This document shows positions 17,839 through 27,080 of a DNA stretch of 63,061 nucleotides, piece after piece. Location: assembly GCA_918262735.1 (NCBI GenBank), contig CAKJYJ010000014.1, positions 1 to 63,061 of the forward strand, read 5' to 3'. The stretch comes from Clostridiales bacterium (lineage in GTDB: Bacteria > Bacillota > Clostridia > Christensenellales > UBA1242). The number at the start of each line of letters is the position of its first letter. Within the stretch, counting starts at the first letter, position 1. The notes under the pieces were generated by a model that searched no databases, was not told the DNA's origin, and was given only the letters and a program-made list of their open reading frames with translations. The position numbers and the translations under genes were made by a program.

Positions 17839-18744
17839 TTAAACGGTTTCATAATTTAACTGCACATTTTCACCGCTGTCTGCATCTTGATAGGTTAACC
17901 AATATCCAAAACCATCTTCCTTTTCCGCATCTATTGGAAGCCATTGGCTAAAGCCCCGCAACTCCTCTGGTGGCTCTTTTGAATACATACCAGGAATGCC
18001 ATAGCAAACATACTTTATTTTATTGTTTTCGTACAATAAGCCAACAACGTAGTATTCACCCTTATCTTCATAATCTATTTTAACCCATTTAGAATCCGGA
18101 ATAATCTGCTTTAATATTTCTTCTTCCGGATACTTTTCAAATAGGCTTTCAATTTGTTCTTTTATCCCATCAAAAAAAGTCTCTGGTTTTTCCTCTTGAA
18201 CAAAATCAACATCATCATCCAGTTTGAAGAATGCATCTCTGTATTTGCATTCTCCACACCTGTTTTCACAGTTTAGTTTTACAACCTCGTCATCAATCAA
18301 TTTGTCTATTTCTTCTTGATCTTCCAAAAAAACAGAATTATCATCTAACGTTTTTTTAACAGCATCAACACTTGCATCTTGCTGAAAAACAGAAAGGCTA
18401 TTGCATAGCGACTCTTCGGTTTTTGTTATCCCGTTTGTTGAACCTTGAAGAATTGGTTTGGGTTCACCTTTAACAATGTTCACCAATGCACAGGTAAAAG
18501 AGTTTAATTCTCTAGAACCATTTAATTTAAAAGTATAAAAAGAGTCGGATTCTTTTGTAAGCCCAGCTTTTAGAACCTCTTTATTACTCAAAATCCCTAA
18601 ACTTAAAACACCTTCTGGTTCTTTGTTAAAATTATAAAGCCTAACATTACCTATTATTTCACCGCCGTCATTTTCTAACGTTACAACCGCCTTTTCACCA
18701 CCACCATAAACACTAGTTAGCACAATGCTTTTTTTATATATCAT
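17839..18744 (-). CDS. Conserved-looking hypothetical protein with a Cys cluster
   Basis: A 301-residue soluble protein. The N-terminal ~100 residues are beta-rich (MIYKKSIVLTSVYGGGEKAV). The middle is acidic and contains a CENRCGECKYRDAFF cluster at ~185-195 that could bind zinc. The C-terminal ~90 residues are conserved in style with proteins I have seen only as hypothetical in Bacillota (YGIPGMYSKEPPEEL, WLPID, GYWLTYQDADSG). The start at 18744 has a GGGAGG site; an earlier in-frame start lacks one. It lies after tatD-rsmA on the same strand, with an 80-base gap. Function unknown. Confidence 0.7.
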   Translation of the reverse strand: MIYKKSIVLTSVYGGGEKAVVTLENDGGEIIGNVRLYNFNKEPEGVLSLGILSNKEVLKAGLTKESDSFYTFKLNGSRELNSFTCALVNIVKGEPKPILQGSTNGITKTEESLCNSLSVFQQDASVDAVKKTLDDNSVFLEDQEEIDKLIDDEVVKLNCENRCGECKYRDAFFKLDDDVDFVQEEKPETFFDGIKEQIESLFEKYPEEEILKQIIPDSKWVKIDYEDKGEYYVVGLLYENNKIKYVCYGIPGMYSKEPPEELRGFSQWLPIDAEKEDGFGYWLTYQDADSGENVQLNYETV

Positions 18745-18824
18745 ATTTCCTCCCAAAGTCTTACACTCAATATTATATGATATATGTAATGGTTGTGTAT
18801 TGTATAAAACGCCCACAATTTGTG

Positions 18825-19646
18825 TTATTTTGTCAGTTTTTTAGTTATTTCAACAAAATCTTTTGTAGAAAGTGCATCACCCCTAATATCACAAGATATG
18901 TTAAGCTCTTTAAGTATTGCAAAAATCACATCTTTGGATAAATTAAAATCCTTGCTTATATTATTTACCAGGGTTTTTCTTTTATTTGAAAATGCCGATT
19001 TAACAACGCTTTCAAATATTTCAGCATTACAGTCATACTTCTTTTTGTTAATACTTATTTGCACCACACAAGAATCAACATTTGGAACAGGAACAAACAT
19101 TTTTCTTGAAACTTGTCTAAGTATTTTAACATCACCATAAAAATCTAAAATAACGCTAATACTTCCATACTGTGCATCTGTGTTTTTTGCAGTAAGTCTC
19201 TCACCAACTTCCTTTTGGACCATAACACTTAAACTCTTTACCCTGTTCGTTTGTTTAACAAATTTCATAATGAGTGGAGTCGTAATATAATATGGTAAAT
19301 TAGCAACAATTTTATAATCTCCAGTAAAATGCTTTTCAATATCTGCTATTGGCAATTTTAATGCATCAGAAAAAACAACGGCTGAATTGCCACACTCACG
19401 TAAATTTTCTTTCAAAACCGGCTCTAGATTCTTATCAATTTCATAGCTCACAACACTTTTCGCATTCTGTGCAATTATCTTGGTTAACGTGCCAGCACCC
19501 GCTCCAATTTCCAAAACTTCATCATCTTTTGTTATTCCGCTATCCTTTATTATTGCCTCCAAAAGATTTTTATCAAAAATAAAGTTTTGCCCATATTTTT
19601 TATTAAAAGTAAAATTATTTTTATTAATTAAATCAATTTCGCTCAT
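18825..19646 (-). CDS. rsmA: 16S rRNA (adenine(1518)-N6/adenine(1519)-N6)-dimethyltransferase
   Basis: RsmA/KsgA dimethylates two adjacent adenines near the 3' end of 16S rRNA. 273 residues. Motifs: KYGQNFIFD at the N-terminus, SAM-binding EIGAGAGTLT at ~46-55, VSYEIDKN, and the target-adenine motif NLPYYITTPL. The C-terminal domain has FSNKRKTLVNN. It starts two bases after the tatD stop, with AAAGGA as ribosome site, so the two are coexpressed. The usual rnmV gene between tatD and ksgA is absent here. Confidence 0.96.
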   Translation of the reverse strand: MSEIDLINKNNFTFNKKYGQNFIFDKNLLEAIIKDSGITKDDEVLEIGAGAGTLTKIIAQNAKSVVSYEIDKNLEPVLKENLRECGNSAVVFSDALKLPIADIEKHFTGDYKIVANLPYYITTPLIMKFVKQTNRVKSLSVMVQKEVGERLTAKNTDAQYGSISVILDFYGDVKILRQVSRKMFVPVPNVDSCVVQISINKKKYDCNAEIFESVVKSAFSNKRKTLVNNISKDFNLSKDVIFAILKELNISCDIRGDALSTKDFVEITKKLTK

Positions 19647-19648
19647 TT

Positions 19649-20416
19649 TTAATCCTTTATATTAAAAAATCTCATTGCATTATCTGTTGTTATTTTATCA
19701 AAATCTTCAAACAACATTTCCCTCAATTCCGCCATTTTTTTCGCAGAATAAACCACATTTTTCGGTTCATTAATGCCACCCCTAAACGGAACGGGTGAAA
19801 TGTATGGCGAATCGGTTTCAAGCATAAGCCTGTTAATATCACACGCTTTCACAATGTCTAGTACATTTTTTGCATTATTAAATGTTACAATGCCACCTAT
19901 TGAAATATAAAAACCATATCCCATAATCTCTTTTAATATTTCTAAACTCATATTAAAACAATGTATACATACACCATTTTTTAATTTGTCTAAATTTGCC
20001 CTAAGAATTTCCATTGTGTCGCCAGATGCATCCCTTGTGTGAATAACAATTGGAAGCCCCAGTTTATTTGCAAGATTAATCTGTTTAATAAAAACACTCT
20101 TTTGTGTTTCTCTGGTTGCAAACTCATAATGATAATCTAAACCAATTTCACCAATTGCCACAACCTTTTTATCTTCTGCTAATTTTTCCAACTCTTTAAG
20201 CGATGTTTCATTAAATGTGTTTGCCTCTTCCGGATGAACCCCAACGGTTGCATACACACATTCATAATTATTTGCAATTAAAACTGCTTTTTTAGATGTT
20301 TCAATATCACTGCTAGAACATATTATCTTATTAACACCAGCCTTATTTGCATTTTCTATAACAACATCACAAGGTAACATTTTTTCATCTTGCAGATGAG
20401 CATGAGTATCAATCAT
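19649..20416 (-). CDS. tatD: TatD-family metal-dependent DNase
   Basis: A 255-residue TIM-barrel hydrolase. Metal ligands are visible in IDTHAHLQ, GEIGLDYHYE, VIHTRDASGD, CIHCFNMS and LETDSPYISP. TatD enzymes have 3'-5' exonuclease activity and may act in DNA repair or quality control. The start ATG has GGAG five bases upstream. It is first in the tatD-rsmA pair and diverges from the gene at 20554. Confidence 0.94.
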   Translation of the reverse strand: MIDTHAHLQDEKMLPCDVVIENANKAGVNKIICSSSDIETSKKAVLIANNYECVYATVGVHPEEANTFNETSLKELEKLAEDKKVVAIGEIGLDYHYEFATRETQKSVFIKQINLANKLGLPIVIHTRDASGDTMEILRANLDKLKNGVCIHCFNMSLEILKEIMGYGFYISIGGIVTFNNAKNVLDIVKACDINRLMLETDSPYISPVPFRGGINEPKNVVYSAKKMAELREMLFEDFDKITTDNAMRFFNIKD

Positions 20417-20518
20417 ATAATCTCCAATACAATAAGTAGTTTACATTTTTTTATAACACTTGTCAAAAGAGATTGCGTGTTTTGATATATAACAGCCTTT
20501 TATTTTTTCTTTAATAAT

Positions 20519-20547
20519 TTGACATACATGTCAAAATAATATAAAAT
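20519..20547 (+). promoter_or_regulatory. Promoter with an overlapping palindromic operator
   Basis: A perfect TTGACA (20519-20524), 17 bp, TAAAAT (20542-20547). The -35 is the left arm of the inverted repeat TTGACAT-AC-ATGTCAA (20519-20534). A repressor bound there would block the -35. The ATG of the next gene begins six bases after the -10, so the transcript appears leaderless. Confidence 0.7.
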
Positions 20548-20553
20548 AGCCGT

Positions 20554-21501
20554 ATGGAAAGAAATGAAGAGCTTCCAGAAAACATTAACTATAATGTTTA
20601 TAATGGATTAAACTTAATGAACGAAGAACTCGGCCAAAGCTATGTTGAAAACGGTTTCAACCCTCTTGGCGATGATTTTGTTTTGGATGAAGATTATATT
20701 ACCGAACAACTAGAAAGCAACACCATGAAAGAAGAATTGAATTCTCCAGATTTTATTTTGGAGGGCGACACCGCTGCCATGGGCGCATTTCAAACGTCTA
20801 GTGAAAATGTGCAAGAAATGGTTGACCTTCTTCAAGGGCATCTAAACAATCCAGACATTCCAGAGCCAATGAAAAATCAATTTAGAAAAATGCTTGCATA
20901 TCTTTTAAGCAGAAATGAATTGATTAGATTATACAAAAAGAAAAAGAAAAAAGAAAGAAATGCTCTGCTTATGCTCCAAAACTTAAACTCATTGAACTGG
21001 GAACTTGGCAGACCATTAAAAGATTCATATAAAAAACCATTTGACACAAAAAAGGCCATGGAGGAATATTCAAAAATAGCCGAACATAGAGCACGTAGAC
21101 GTATGCACCGCATGAGAGAAAACGACCTATTAATTGAACGTGCTAGGGAAATTATGGAAAAAAACAACCAGGAACGCATGCATCATCACCACGAACGCAC
21201 TGAAGAATTAACCAGAACATCTCTTGGTAAAAATGCAAACTCAAAAACAATTAGAGATATTGATAATGGCACATCTAAAGCGCCAGCCACAGACATAACT
21301 AAAACCACAACAAAGACAGAAAAAGTGGCCGACATCACAAAAGAAACAAAACCAAACAAAACCAATGAGGCTGAAAACAAGAATATGACCAAAACAACCG
21401 AAACAACACATGAAGCAAAAGAACGTAGAGCCCAACAACAGCCAAAACAAAAACAACCACACAGCACATCAAATTCAAGAGATATGGGAATGAGTCGATA
21501 A
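20554..21501 (+). CDS. Hypothetical protein with basic coiled and disordered parts
   Basis: 315 residues without a family I recognise. Residues 1-75 are acidic; 85-125 look like a helical bundle. 127-135 is a Lys-rich stretch, and 165-225 is rich in Arg, Glu and His, likely helical or coiled coil. From ~225 to the end it is low-complexity Thr/Lys/Gln/Asn sequence, probably disordered. No signal peptide or membrane segment. The start ATG coincides with the predicted transcript start, and no ribosome site exists upstream. The charged tail suggests nucleic acid or protein binding, but this is only inference. Confidence 0.65.
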   Translation: MERNEELPENINYNVYNGLNLMNEELGQSYVENGFNPLGDDFVLDEDYITEQLESNTMKEELNSPDFILEGDTAAMGAFQTSSENVQEMVDLLQGHLNNPDIPEPMKNQFRKMLAYLLSRNELIRLYKKKKKKERNALLMLQNLNSLNWELGRPLKDSYKKPFDTKKAMEEYSKIAEHRARRRMHRMRENDLLIERAREIMEKNNQERMHHHHERTEELTRTSLGKNANSKTIRDIDNGTSKAPATDITKTTTKTEKVADITKETKPNKTNEAENKNMTKTTETTHEAKERRAQQQPKQKQPHSTSNSRDMGMSR

Positions 21502-21506
21502 ACAAT

Positions 21507-21541
21507 AAAAAACAGCAGGAAGATATTTTCTGCTGTTTTTT
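21507..21541. terminator. Bidirectional terminator
   Basis: AACAGCAG (21511-21518) pairs with CTGCTGTT (21530-21537), flanked by A and T runs between convergent genes. Confidence 0.85.
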
Positions 21542-21555
21542 TAATTTAAATAGTT

Positions 21556-21831
21556 TTATTCTTCAACCGTTTCTGGAACAAGAGCATCAATTAACATGCA
21601 AATACCATTTGAAAACTTTTGCGAAACCTCAACAAATTTACTTGGTTTATCTATTTCCATATCATACTTTTTAGCATATGTACAATAAACCCTCAAATAG
21701 TCCTTCGCAAACAAAAAGGCTTCAACTAACGTTTTACCTTCTGTAAATATATTTAGGTCTGGAAAAACAACTGTGTAGTCGGTTTCTCCTTCCTCCTGAA
21801 AAAACACTGCCGGAAAAATGAATTGTTCCAT
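21556..21831 (-). CDS. HicB-like antitoxin/RNase H-fold protein, orphan
   Basis: A 91-residue protein like HicB antitoxins: FPAVFFQEEGETDYTVVFPD then L-x-x-A-F-x-x-A-K. HicB proteins neutralise the HicA mRNA interferase and autoregulate. No HicA gene (a ~60-residue dsRBD-like protein) is visible on either side. There is also no obvious C-terminal DNA-binding domain, so it is an orphan or has a different partner. The start at 21831 has GGAG five bases upstream; the longer frame has none. Confidence 0.65.
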   Translation of the reverse strand: MEQFIFPAVFFQEEGETDYTVVFPDLNIFTEGKTLVEAFLFAKDYLRVYCTYAKKYDMEIDKPSKFVEVSQKFSNGICMLIDALVPETVEE

Positions 21832-21932
21832 ATAAACTCCTAAGTCCATTTTATTCTATCACATATTTTTTTAATAACCAAATATTTTAACAATTTTGTT
21901 AAATAAACATTTATCATTAATAATTTAGCAAC

Positions 21933-21959
21933 AAAAAAAGGGCGTAGTGCCCTTTTTAC
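21933..21959 (-). terminator. Terminator of the 66-residue gene
   Basis: AAAAAGGGC (21935-21943) pairs with GCCCTTTTT (21949-21957), with A/T flanks; ten bases past the stop codon. Confidence 0.8.
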
Positions 21960-21968
21960 TAAAAATAA

Positions 21969-22169
21969 TTATCTTTCTATTCCGTTGTTAAGTTTACACG
22001 CAACATTAAGATTCTTTTTTGAAGAATACTTGTTAAAAGAATTTACTGTTTTTGTTATGTTTGGAACATTGTCCAACTCGCTATGAATTTTATTAACAGG
22101 AACTTTAACATTTGTTCCATTATAGTTTACTTCCATTGTAGAATAGGTGTGTATATCAAACTTAGCCAT
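21969..22169 (-). CDS. Small hypothetical protein, 66 residues
   Basis: MAKFDIHTYS... is a 66-residue basic protein with no Cys, signal or membrane segment. It is believed real because of a perfect AGGAGG site, seven bases before ATG, and a strong terminator right after the stop. I recognise no family. It lies between an orphan HicB-like gene and a YjzC-like gene, in a stretch of small single genes. Confidence 0.6.
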   Translation of the reverse strand: MAKFDIHTYSTMEVNYNGTNVKVPVNKIHSELDNVPNITKTVNSFNKYSSKKNLNVACKLNNGIER

Positions 22170-22377
22170 ACTTTCCTCCTAATTATTTTCAACACAATAA
22201 TACCACACTTTTACCAACTTGTCTATACCTTTTTTAATTTTTTTTGAAAATATTAAATTTTCCCTTTATTTATAAGCTATTGAGAATAATAAAAATGCAA
22301 AAAATACATTATAAATATAAATAAAATGAATAAAAAATAACCAAGTTCACAAACTATATTTGCAAAGGAGGTAGAAT

Positions 22378-22533
22378 ATGCACAGATTAAATCCTGGCGA
22401 TTTGGCACCGCAATCTGGAAATTATGCAGTTTGCGACAGAAATGGTCGACATATGGCAACCGTTAATATGCAAAAAGGCGATCATTTACCACCAACACAA
22501 TCTAGCGAATACTATTACGAATATATAGACTAA
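22378..22533 (+). CDS. YjzC-like small protein
   Basis: A 51-residue protein beginning MHRLNPGDLAPQSGNYAV and containing MQKGDHLPPTQ. The P-G-D/E-x-A-P-x-S-G-x-Y and K-G-D-x-x-P-P-T motifs match the YjzC-like family of small Bacillota proteins, whose function is unknown. A very strong AAAGGAGG site lies seven bases before ATG, and a terminator follows directly. It converges on mnmE. Confidence 0.8.
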   Translation: MHRLNPGDLAPQSGNYAVCDRNGRHMATVNMQKGDHLPPTQSSEYYYEYID

Positions 22534-22571
22534 AAAAACCATCCACAAGACATCTCTTGTGGGTGGTTTTA
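22534..22571. terminator. Bidirectional terminator between the YjzC-like gene and mnmE
   Basis: A 16-bp stem (22535-22550 with 22555-22570, one mismatch or wobble) with a 4-base loop; A and T runs form both ends. Confidence 0.9.
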
Positions 22572-22580
22572 TTGTACGTC

Positions 22581-23918
22581 TTATTTGCCCAAACAGAACT
22601 TTGCGAATATTCCAGAAATAATATCTTCATTTTCGGTTTCTCCGGTAATCCTTCCAAGCGTTTTCCAAACATCTTTTGCAAGCATATCAATAATGTCAAT
22701 CGTTTGCGATTTACATTCTTTTAATAGATTGTCAATTTTGTCCATTGCATCTTTAATTGCTTCAATATGTCTAGTGTTGGTTATAATTATGCCGGAAAAA
22801 TCTAATTTATTTTCCATTGCAACATCAATAATCTCTTGCTTAATTCTATCTATATTATTCTTATTCAATGCAGAAATTTCAATTCCCAACAACCCCGTGT
22901 TGTTTGAGGATAAATCGGTCTTATTAATAATATTAATAACCTTTTTGCCTTTAACTAAGTTTAATATATCATTATCTTCCTGTTCAATTGGAGAATTTGC
23001 ATCAAAAACGGCAAGAACAATATCACTGTTGCCAACACTATCTTTTGCTCTTTTAATGCCAATTTTTTCAACCTCATCAACACTTTCATGAATACCAGCA
23101 GTGTCAATAAAATTAATTTTTATTCCATTGAATGTTATTGTTTCTGTTAGTGTATCTCTTGTTGTTCCTTTAACACTTGTAACAATTGCTCGATCTTCAC
23201 CAATAAGAGCATTAAGCAAACTACTTTTCCCAACGTTTGGCTTGCCAACAATAGCAACATTAATTCCCGAACGTATTAAAACTCCGTTTCCGGAAGTGTC
23301 ATATAGTTTTTTTAGCACCTTTTTACTGTCCTCTAAAACCCGCACCATATTATCTATTCCAAGTGCCTCATCGTCGTGTTCTGGATAATCTATTGCCACT
23401 TCCAAATTAACAATCGCATCCATTATGTTCTTTTGTATTTCGCTTATCTTGGAGAACAATTCACCCTTTAATACCCGACTACTTGCCTTAAGCTCAGCAT
23501 CAGATGTTGCATTAATCATATCAATAACACTTTCCGCCTCATCAAGACTAATTTTGCCATTAATAAAAGCCTGTTTTGTGAACTCCCCATTTTCTGCAAG
23601 CCTAGCCCCACCAAAAACACAAGCGTTTAATATTTGTGCTGTTAAATACTCGCCACCATGACATTGAAACTCAACAACATCCTCACCAGTGTATGAATAT
23701 GGCGCATTAAAATAGACCATCAAACATTGTTCGGTGAATCCATTATGGTTAATTCTACCAAAATACATATGCCTAGGTTCAATAACCAGGGGTTTTTTAT
23801 TAAAAGAAAAAATAGACTGAGCAATTTTCAAACTATCTTTACCGCTCATCCTAATAACAGATATTCCACCACTTCCCATGGGCGTGCTTATTTGTGCAAT
23901 TGTGTCATTCATACCCAA
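22581..23918 (-). CDS. mnmE: tRNA modification GTPase MnmE
   Basis: Catalyses, with MnmG, the 5-carboxymethylaminomethyl modification of wobble uridine. 445 residues. The N-terminal tetrahydrofolate-binding domain has ISTPMGSGGISVIR. The inserted G domain shows G1 GKPNVGKSS (~224), G2 GTTRDT, G3 DTAG and G4 NKTD. The C-terminus ends in the catalytic CLGK (family C-x-G-K). The gene is complete. MnmG is not in the window. Confidence 0.97.
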   Translation of the reverse strand: MGMNDTIAQISTPMGSGGISVIRMSGKDSLKIAQSIFSFNKKPLVIEPRHMYFGRINHNGFTEQCLMVYFNAPYSYTGEDVVEFQCHGGEYLTAQILNACVFGGARLAENGEFTKQAFINGKISLDEAESVIDMINATSDAELKASSRVLKGELFSKISEIQKNIMDAIVNLEVAIDYPEHDDEALGIDNMVRVLEDSKKVLKKLYDTSGNGVLIRSGINVAIVGKPNVGKSSLLNALIGEDRAIVTSVKGTTRDTLTETITFNGIKINFIDTAGIHESVDEVEKIGIKRAKDSVGNSDIVLAVFDANSPIEQEDNDILNLVKGKKVINIINKTDLSSNNTGLLGIEISALNKNNIDRIKQEIIDVAMENKLDFSGIIITNTRHIEAIKDAMDKIDNLLKECKSQTIDIIDMLAKDVWKTLGRITGETENEDIISGIFAKFCLGK

Positions 23919-24050
23919 AATTATATCATTTCATCGAAATTTTTGCAATTAAAGTTATCTATATTATTATTGAAAACTCGTACGTTTTTAATCACCACCA
24001 AAAAATTCCACACATTTTTGCAAAAGCATTACAGAATTGCAATATATATA

Positions 24051-24059
24051 TGCTATAAT
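24051..24059 (+). promoter_or_regulatory. Extended -10 of the acyltransferase gene
   Basis: TGCTATAAT is an extended-10 element; no good -35 lies 17 bp upstream. It precedes the acyltransferase start at 24117. Confidence 0.5.
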
Positions 24060-24116
24060 TGTTATGTCAGAAAAAGTCGAACATCTAATACAAAATGGCC
24101 AATTAAGGATAATAAA

Positions 24117-25226
24117 ATGACCAACAACACAAATGATAATGTATTAACAATTCAAACGCCACCAAAGGTTCGTAATTCCGGAATAGAGTTGCTTAAAATA
24201 ATTGCAATACTACTAATATGCATTAGTCACGCAGTTCAAACATCTGAACAATTTCTAAATTACGATTATTTAACTTTTGGTATAGCCGTTCTAAAAATTT
24301 TGAGATATTTCGGACAAATTGGCAATATAATATTTGTTATTTGTTCATCATGGTTTTTGCTAGACAGCAAAAAGGTAAAGCCAGAACGGGTGTTAAAAAT
24401 ACTTTTTGACTCAATGTGCATTTCAATATTGATATTCCTCGGATTTGTTTTTGCCGGATACAAATTTTCTACCAATCGCATAATTCAGCAATTATTCCCA
24501 GATATATTTTTTAATGTATGGTTTATCCCAGTATATGCACTTTTTTATTTAATCCACCCATTACTGAACACCGCAATAAATAAAATGAATAAAAAGTCCC
24601 ATCTTATTTTTTGCTTGGTTATCTTTTCCATATATAGTTGTTTGGGATTAATTATCGGCTTTGGTGGCATTTTAATTAATTTCTTTGGATTTATTGTCCT
24701 TTATTTTATTATTGCATTTATAAAAAGGTACTGCGAACGTTTTTATAAAAATAGAAAATTAAACCTTTATTTGTATCTTGGTTTCGTTTTGTTATTTTTG
24801 TTAATCGCCATTGCCAAAAGCGTTTTTAATTTAGAACACTTAGAAATTGGTCAGTTCTGTTCACCTGTGCTATTACCAATGTTAATATGCTTGTTTAACT
24901 TGTTTAATAGCTTGAATTTTACAAACAAGAGTATAAACTATTTTGCTGGATGTTCTCTTTTTGTTTATTGCATTCACGAAAATATACTGGTTCGTTCAAT
25001 TGCAAGACCATTGTATTATGAAAAGGTTTTATCAATTTGCCTTGATGCATATTTGGGTTGGATATTTCTTTGTGCCATTGGTATGTTTTTGAGTGCGTAC
25101 ATCTTATCTGTTTTGTATAAACAAACATTGTCTAAACTCACTCAAAAATTAAGTAAACAATCATCATATATTTTGGTTGATATTGGAAGTAATTTGTTTA
25201 ACAGAACAAATAAAAATAGCAAATAA
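24117..25226 (+). CDS. Acyltransferase 3-family membrane protein
   Basis: An integral membrane acyltransferase (Acyl_transf_3 / OafA-like), 369 residues with about ten membrane segments. Family features: R-N-S-G-I-E-L-L-K near the N-terminus and the membrane-facing His in CISHAV (~40). These enzymes O-acetylate or otherwise acylate surface polysaccharides, peptidoglycan or small molecules. The start at 24117 is supported by TAAGGA seven bases upstream and by the -10 at 24054; a longer frame runs over the mnmE promoter region and is not used. Single gene; substrate unknown. Confidence 0.85.
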   Translation: MTNNTNDNVLTIQTPPKVRNSGIELLKIIAILLICISHAVQTSEQFLNYDYLTFGIAVLKILRYFGQIGNIIFVICSSWFLLDSKKVKPERVLKILFDSMCISILIFLGFVFAGYKFSTNRIIQQLFPDIFFNVWFIPVYALFYLIHPLLNTAINKMNKKSHLIFCLVIFSIYSCLGLIIGFGGILINFFGFIVLYFIIAFIKRYCERFYKNRKLNLYLYLGFVLLFLLIAIAKSVFNLEHLEIGQFCSPVLLPMLICLFNLFNSLNFTNKSINYFAGCSLFVYCIHENILVRSIARPLYYEKVLSICLDAYLGWIFLCAIGMFLSAYILSVLYKQTLSKLTQKLSKQSSYILVDIGSNLFNRTNKNSK

Positions 25227-25362
25227 TGTCATTGTCTGTTTTTTTATTTGCGCAACAAAATATTGATTTTTAACCGCTTTTTTGTAAATTTTTCTATATT
25301 TTTATTAAATTTTTCATATTTTTTTATGAGCCATGAGTAATTTTTATTTTAATAACTCATTC

Positions 25363-25391
25363 AAAAACGCCAGCGATTTCGCCGGCGTTTA
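25363..25391 (-). terminator. Terminator of the VanW-family gene
   Basis: AAACGCC/GGCGTTT arms with an inner GCG/CGC stem separated by a one-base mismatch, followed on the minus strand by a T run. Ten bases past the stop. Confidence 0.75.
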
Positions 25392-25401
25392 TATTATTTG
25401 C

Positions 25402-26919
25402 CTACGGATTATACTTCTCGTTAGTGGTGCCATTTATTATGTTTGAAACATTATTGCCATTGGTGTTTGAGCTTACTTGTGGTGGAATATATTTAACGTC
25501 ATTTGGCGGAAGCGACACACCATCATATACGTCTTCCGTTCCCTCAATAATTATCCCTTCCTGTGCTAAATATATTTCATGGCGAATTAACCTTTCTTCT
25601 ATCAGCTCACCATTTGCGTTATAATGTTGAAGATAAGCATTTGCTTCGTAGCCTTCATGTGGATATTTTAGCCTTAAATATTCCCCTTTGAATGTGACCT
25701 TATTTGAATATTCCCCATCTGTATCCTTAACAATTCTATCTCCCGGGTGTGGTAGAGTTCTAACAAATTCTGAACGTGTTTTATAATACTCACCATTTTC
25801 AAATGGCAATCCAAATATCTGCACATATGCACAACTCTTATCTCCCCAAGTTTTAATATAAATTGGCTCGCCCGTGTTGTTCTTAAATTTTAAGTCGGAT
25901 ATCCCCTCACTAACCATTGCATCAAAACCAAGTGGGACATATGATGCGGGCATGCTGTGTTTGTTAACCTCTAATATTTCTATGTTGCTGAGAAGCAAGG
26001 CATTATATAGCGTTGTTGATGCCTGACACACCCCTCCGCCAGAGCCCTCAACATATATTCCGTTTAATATAATGTTTGCGGGTTTATATCCATTCTGTTT
26101 TGTCCTTGCTCCCGTTGTTTCGTTAAACGAAACTTCTTCGTCTGGCATAATTACTTTACCATTAAACGAACCGAGTGCCGTTTTAATATTGCTTTTTCTA
26201 TCCGCCGTTGAATTAGAATATGATGTTGAAAATTCGGCGCGGAGTTTTGTTTTGGCCCTTAACTCATCAACGGTTTGCGATGGCCTGGTTTCAATAATCG
26301 GTATTTCAACAAAAATTTTATTTGAACGAGTAAATGCCTCATCAATTAAGCATTCTAATTCTTCCCTATTAACAGCAACTTCATTTTGCCCTGAAGTATA
26401 CTTAAAAACCATCGTGGATGCTGGGTCAAATTCAACAGTTGGCTCCTTTAACTCTTCATATATTTCATCACAAATCATATCTATTTTTTCATCAAAACCG
26501 CCAAGCAATTTTCTATACGAAATAAACATCTGTCCATTATTTTGCTTTAATTCCCTAATCTTTAATCTTCTTTCTAGAATATTGTTTGATGACACACTAA
26601 CATATGCATCTTCAACAAATGGCATTAAGTCATGTGTCATTTCAAAATCCACCGCTGTAAATGACCAGTTTTTGCCTTTGTAACCAAGGCTAATTTCAAT
26701 TTCATCCGCTTTTGATATTAAATTTGTTTGAAGCATATTTGTTGCAGATTGCACATCCATTCCACCAACATCAACACCATTTATTGATGTTCCAATATAA
26801 AATTTATTGTTGTTTATTGAGTAGTTATAATATGCAAAAACACCTATTGCAAAAATGCTTAAAGCAGATAGCAAAACAACGCCCCAAAACACACCCCTTT
26901 TTGATTTATTCTCTTTCAT
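25402..26919 (-). CDS. VanW-family cell wall protein
   Basis: A surface protein of 505 residues. N-terminal membrane helix (~11-32), then YoaR-type putative peptidoglycan-binding repeats (INGVDVGGMDVQSA), and the VanW domain at about 245-380: GARTKQNGYKPA, then GGGVCQASTTLYNALL. VanW was named from vancomycin-resistance clusters, but most members are chromosomal and not resistance genes; the function is unknown, probably in wall or spore envelope. The start at 26919 follows GGAG. No van genes are nearby. Confidence 0.88.
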   Translation of the reverse strand: MKENKSKRGVFWGVVLLSALSIFAIGVFAYYNYSINNNKFYIGTSINGVDVGGMDVQSATNMLQTNLISKADEIEISLGYKGKNWSFTAVDFEMTHDLMPFVEDAYVSVSSNNILERRLKIRELKQNNGQMFISYRKLLGGFDEKIDMICDEIYEELKEPTVEFDPASTMVFKYTSGQNEVAVNREELECLIDEAFTRSNKIFVEIPIIETRPSQTVDELRAKTKLRAEFSTSYSNSTADRKSNIKTALGSFNGKVIMPDEEVSFNETTGARTKQNGYKPANIILNGIYVEGSGGGVCQASTTLYNALLLSNIEILEVNKHSMPASYVPLGFDAMVSEGISDLKFKNNTGEPIYIKTWGDKSCAYVQIFGLPFENGEYYKTRSEFVRTLPHPGDRIVKDTDGEYSNKVTFKGEYLRLKYPHEGYEANAYLQHYNANGELIEERLIRHEIYLAQEGIIIEGTEDVYDGVSLPPNDVKYIPPQVSSNTNGNNVSNIINGTTNEKYNP

Positions 26920-26974
26920 GGTCACTCCTTTTTGATATTATTTGTATAAATAAAAATTATATTCAAATATATGC

Positions 26975-27003
26975 TTGCAAAAACAAATTAAATATGATAT
27001 ATT
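26975..27003 (+). promoter_or_regulatory. Promoter of the rpsF-ssb-rpsR operon
   Basis: TTGCAA (26975-26980), 17 bp, TATATT (26998-27003) with an extended-10 TG. It leaves a leader of about 70 bases before rpsF. Confidence 0.65.
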
Positions 27004-27080
27004 TATTTAGCAATTTATCCAAATTGCCTTGTTTTTTGTTTAATCAAAAAACCATAAGACCATAAGGAAAGGAGGAAAAC

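Noticed and set aside
23727..24116. Long N-terminal extension of the acyltransferase
   Set aside because: It runs antisense over the mnmE start and promoter region; the -10 at 24054 and AAGG before 24117 place the start later.
25402..26919. Vancomycin resistance gene
   Set aside because: VanW-domain proteins are mostly chromosomal without a link to resistance, and no vanHAX or vanRS genes are near.
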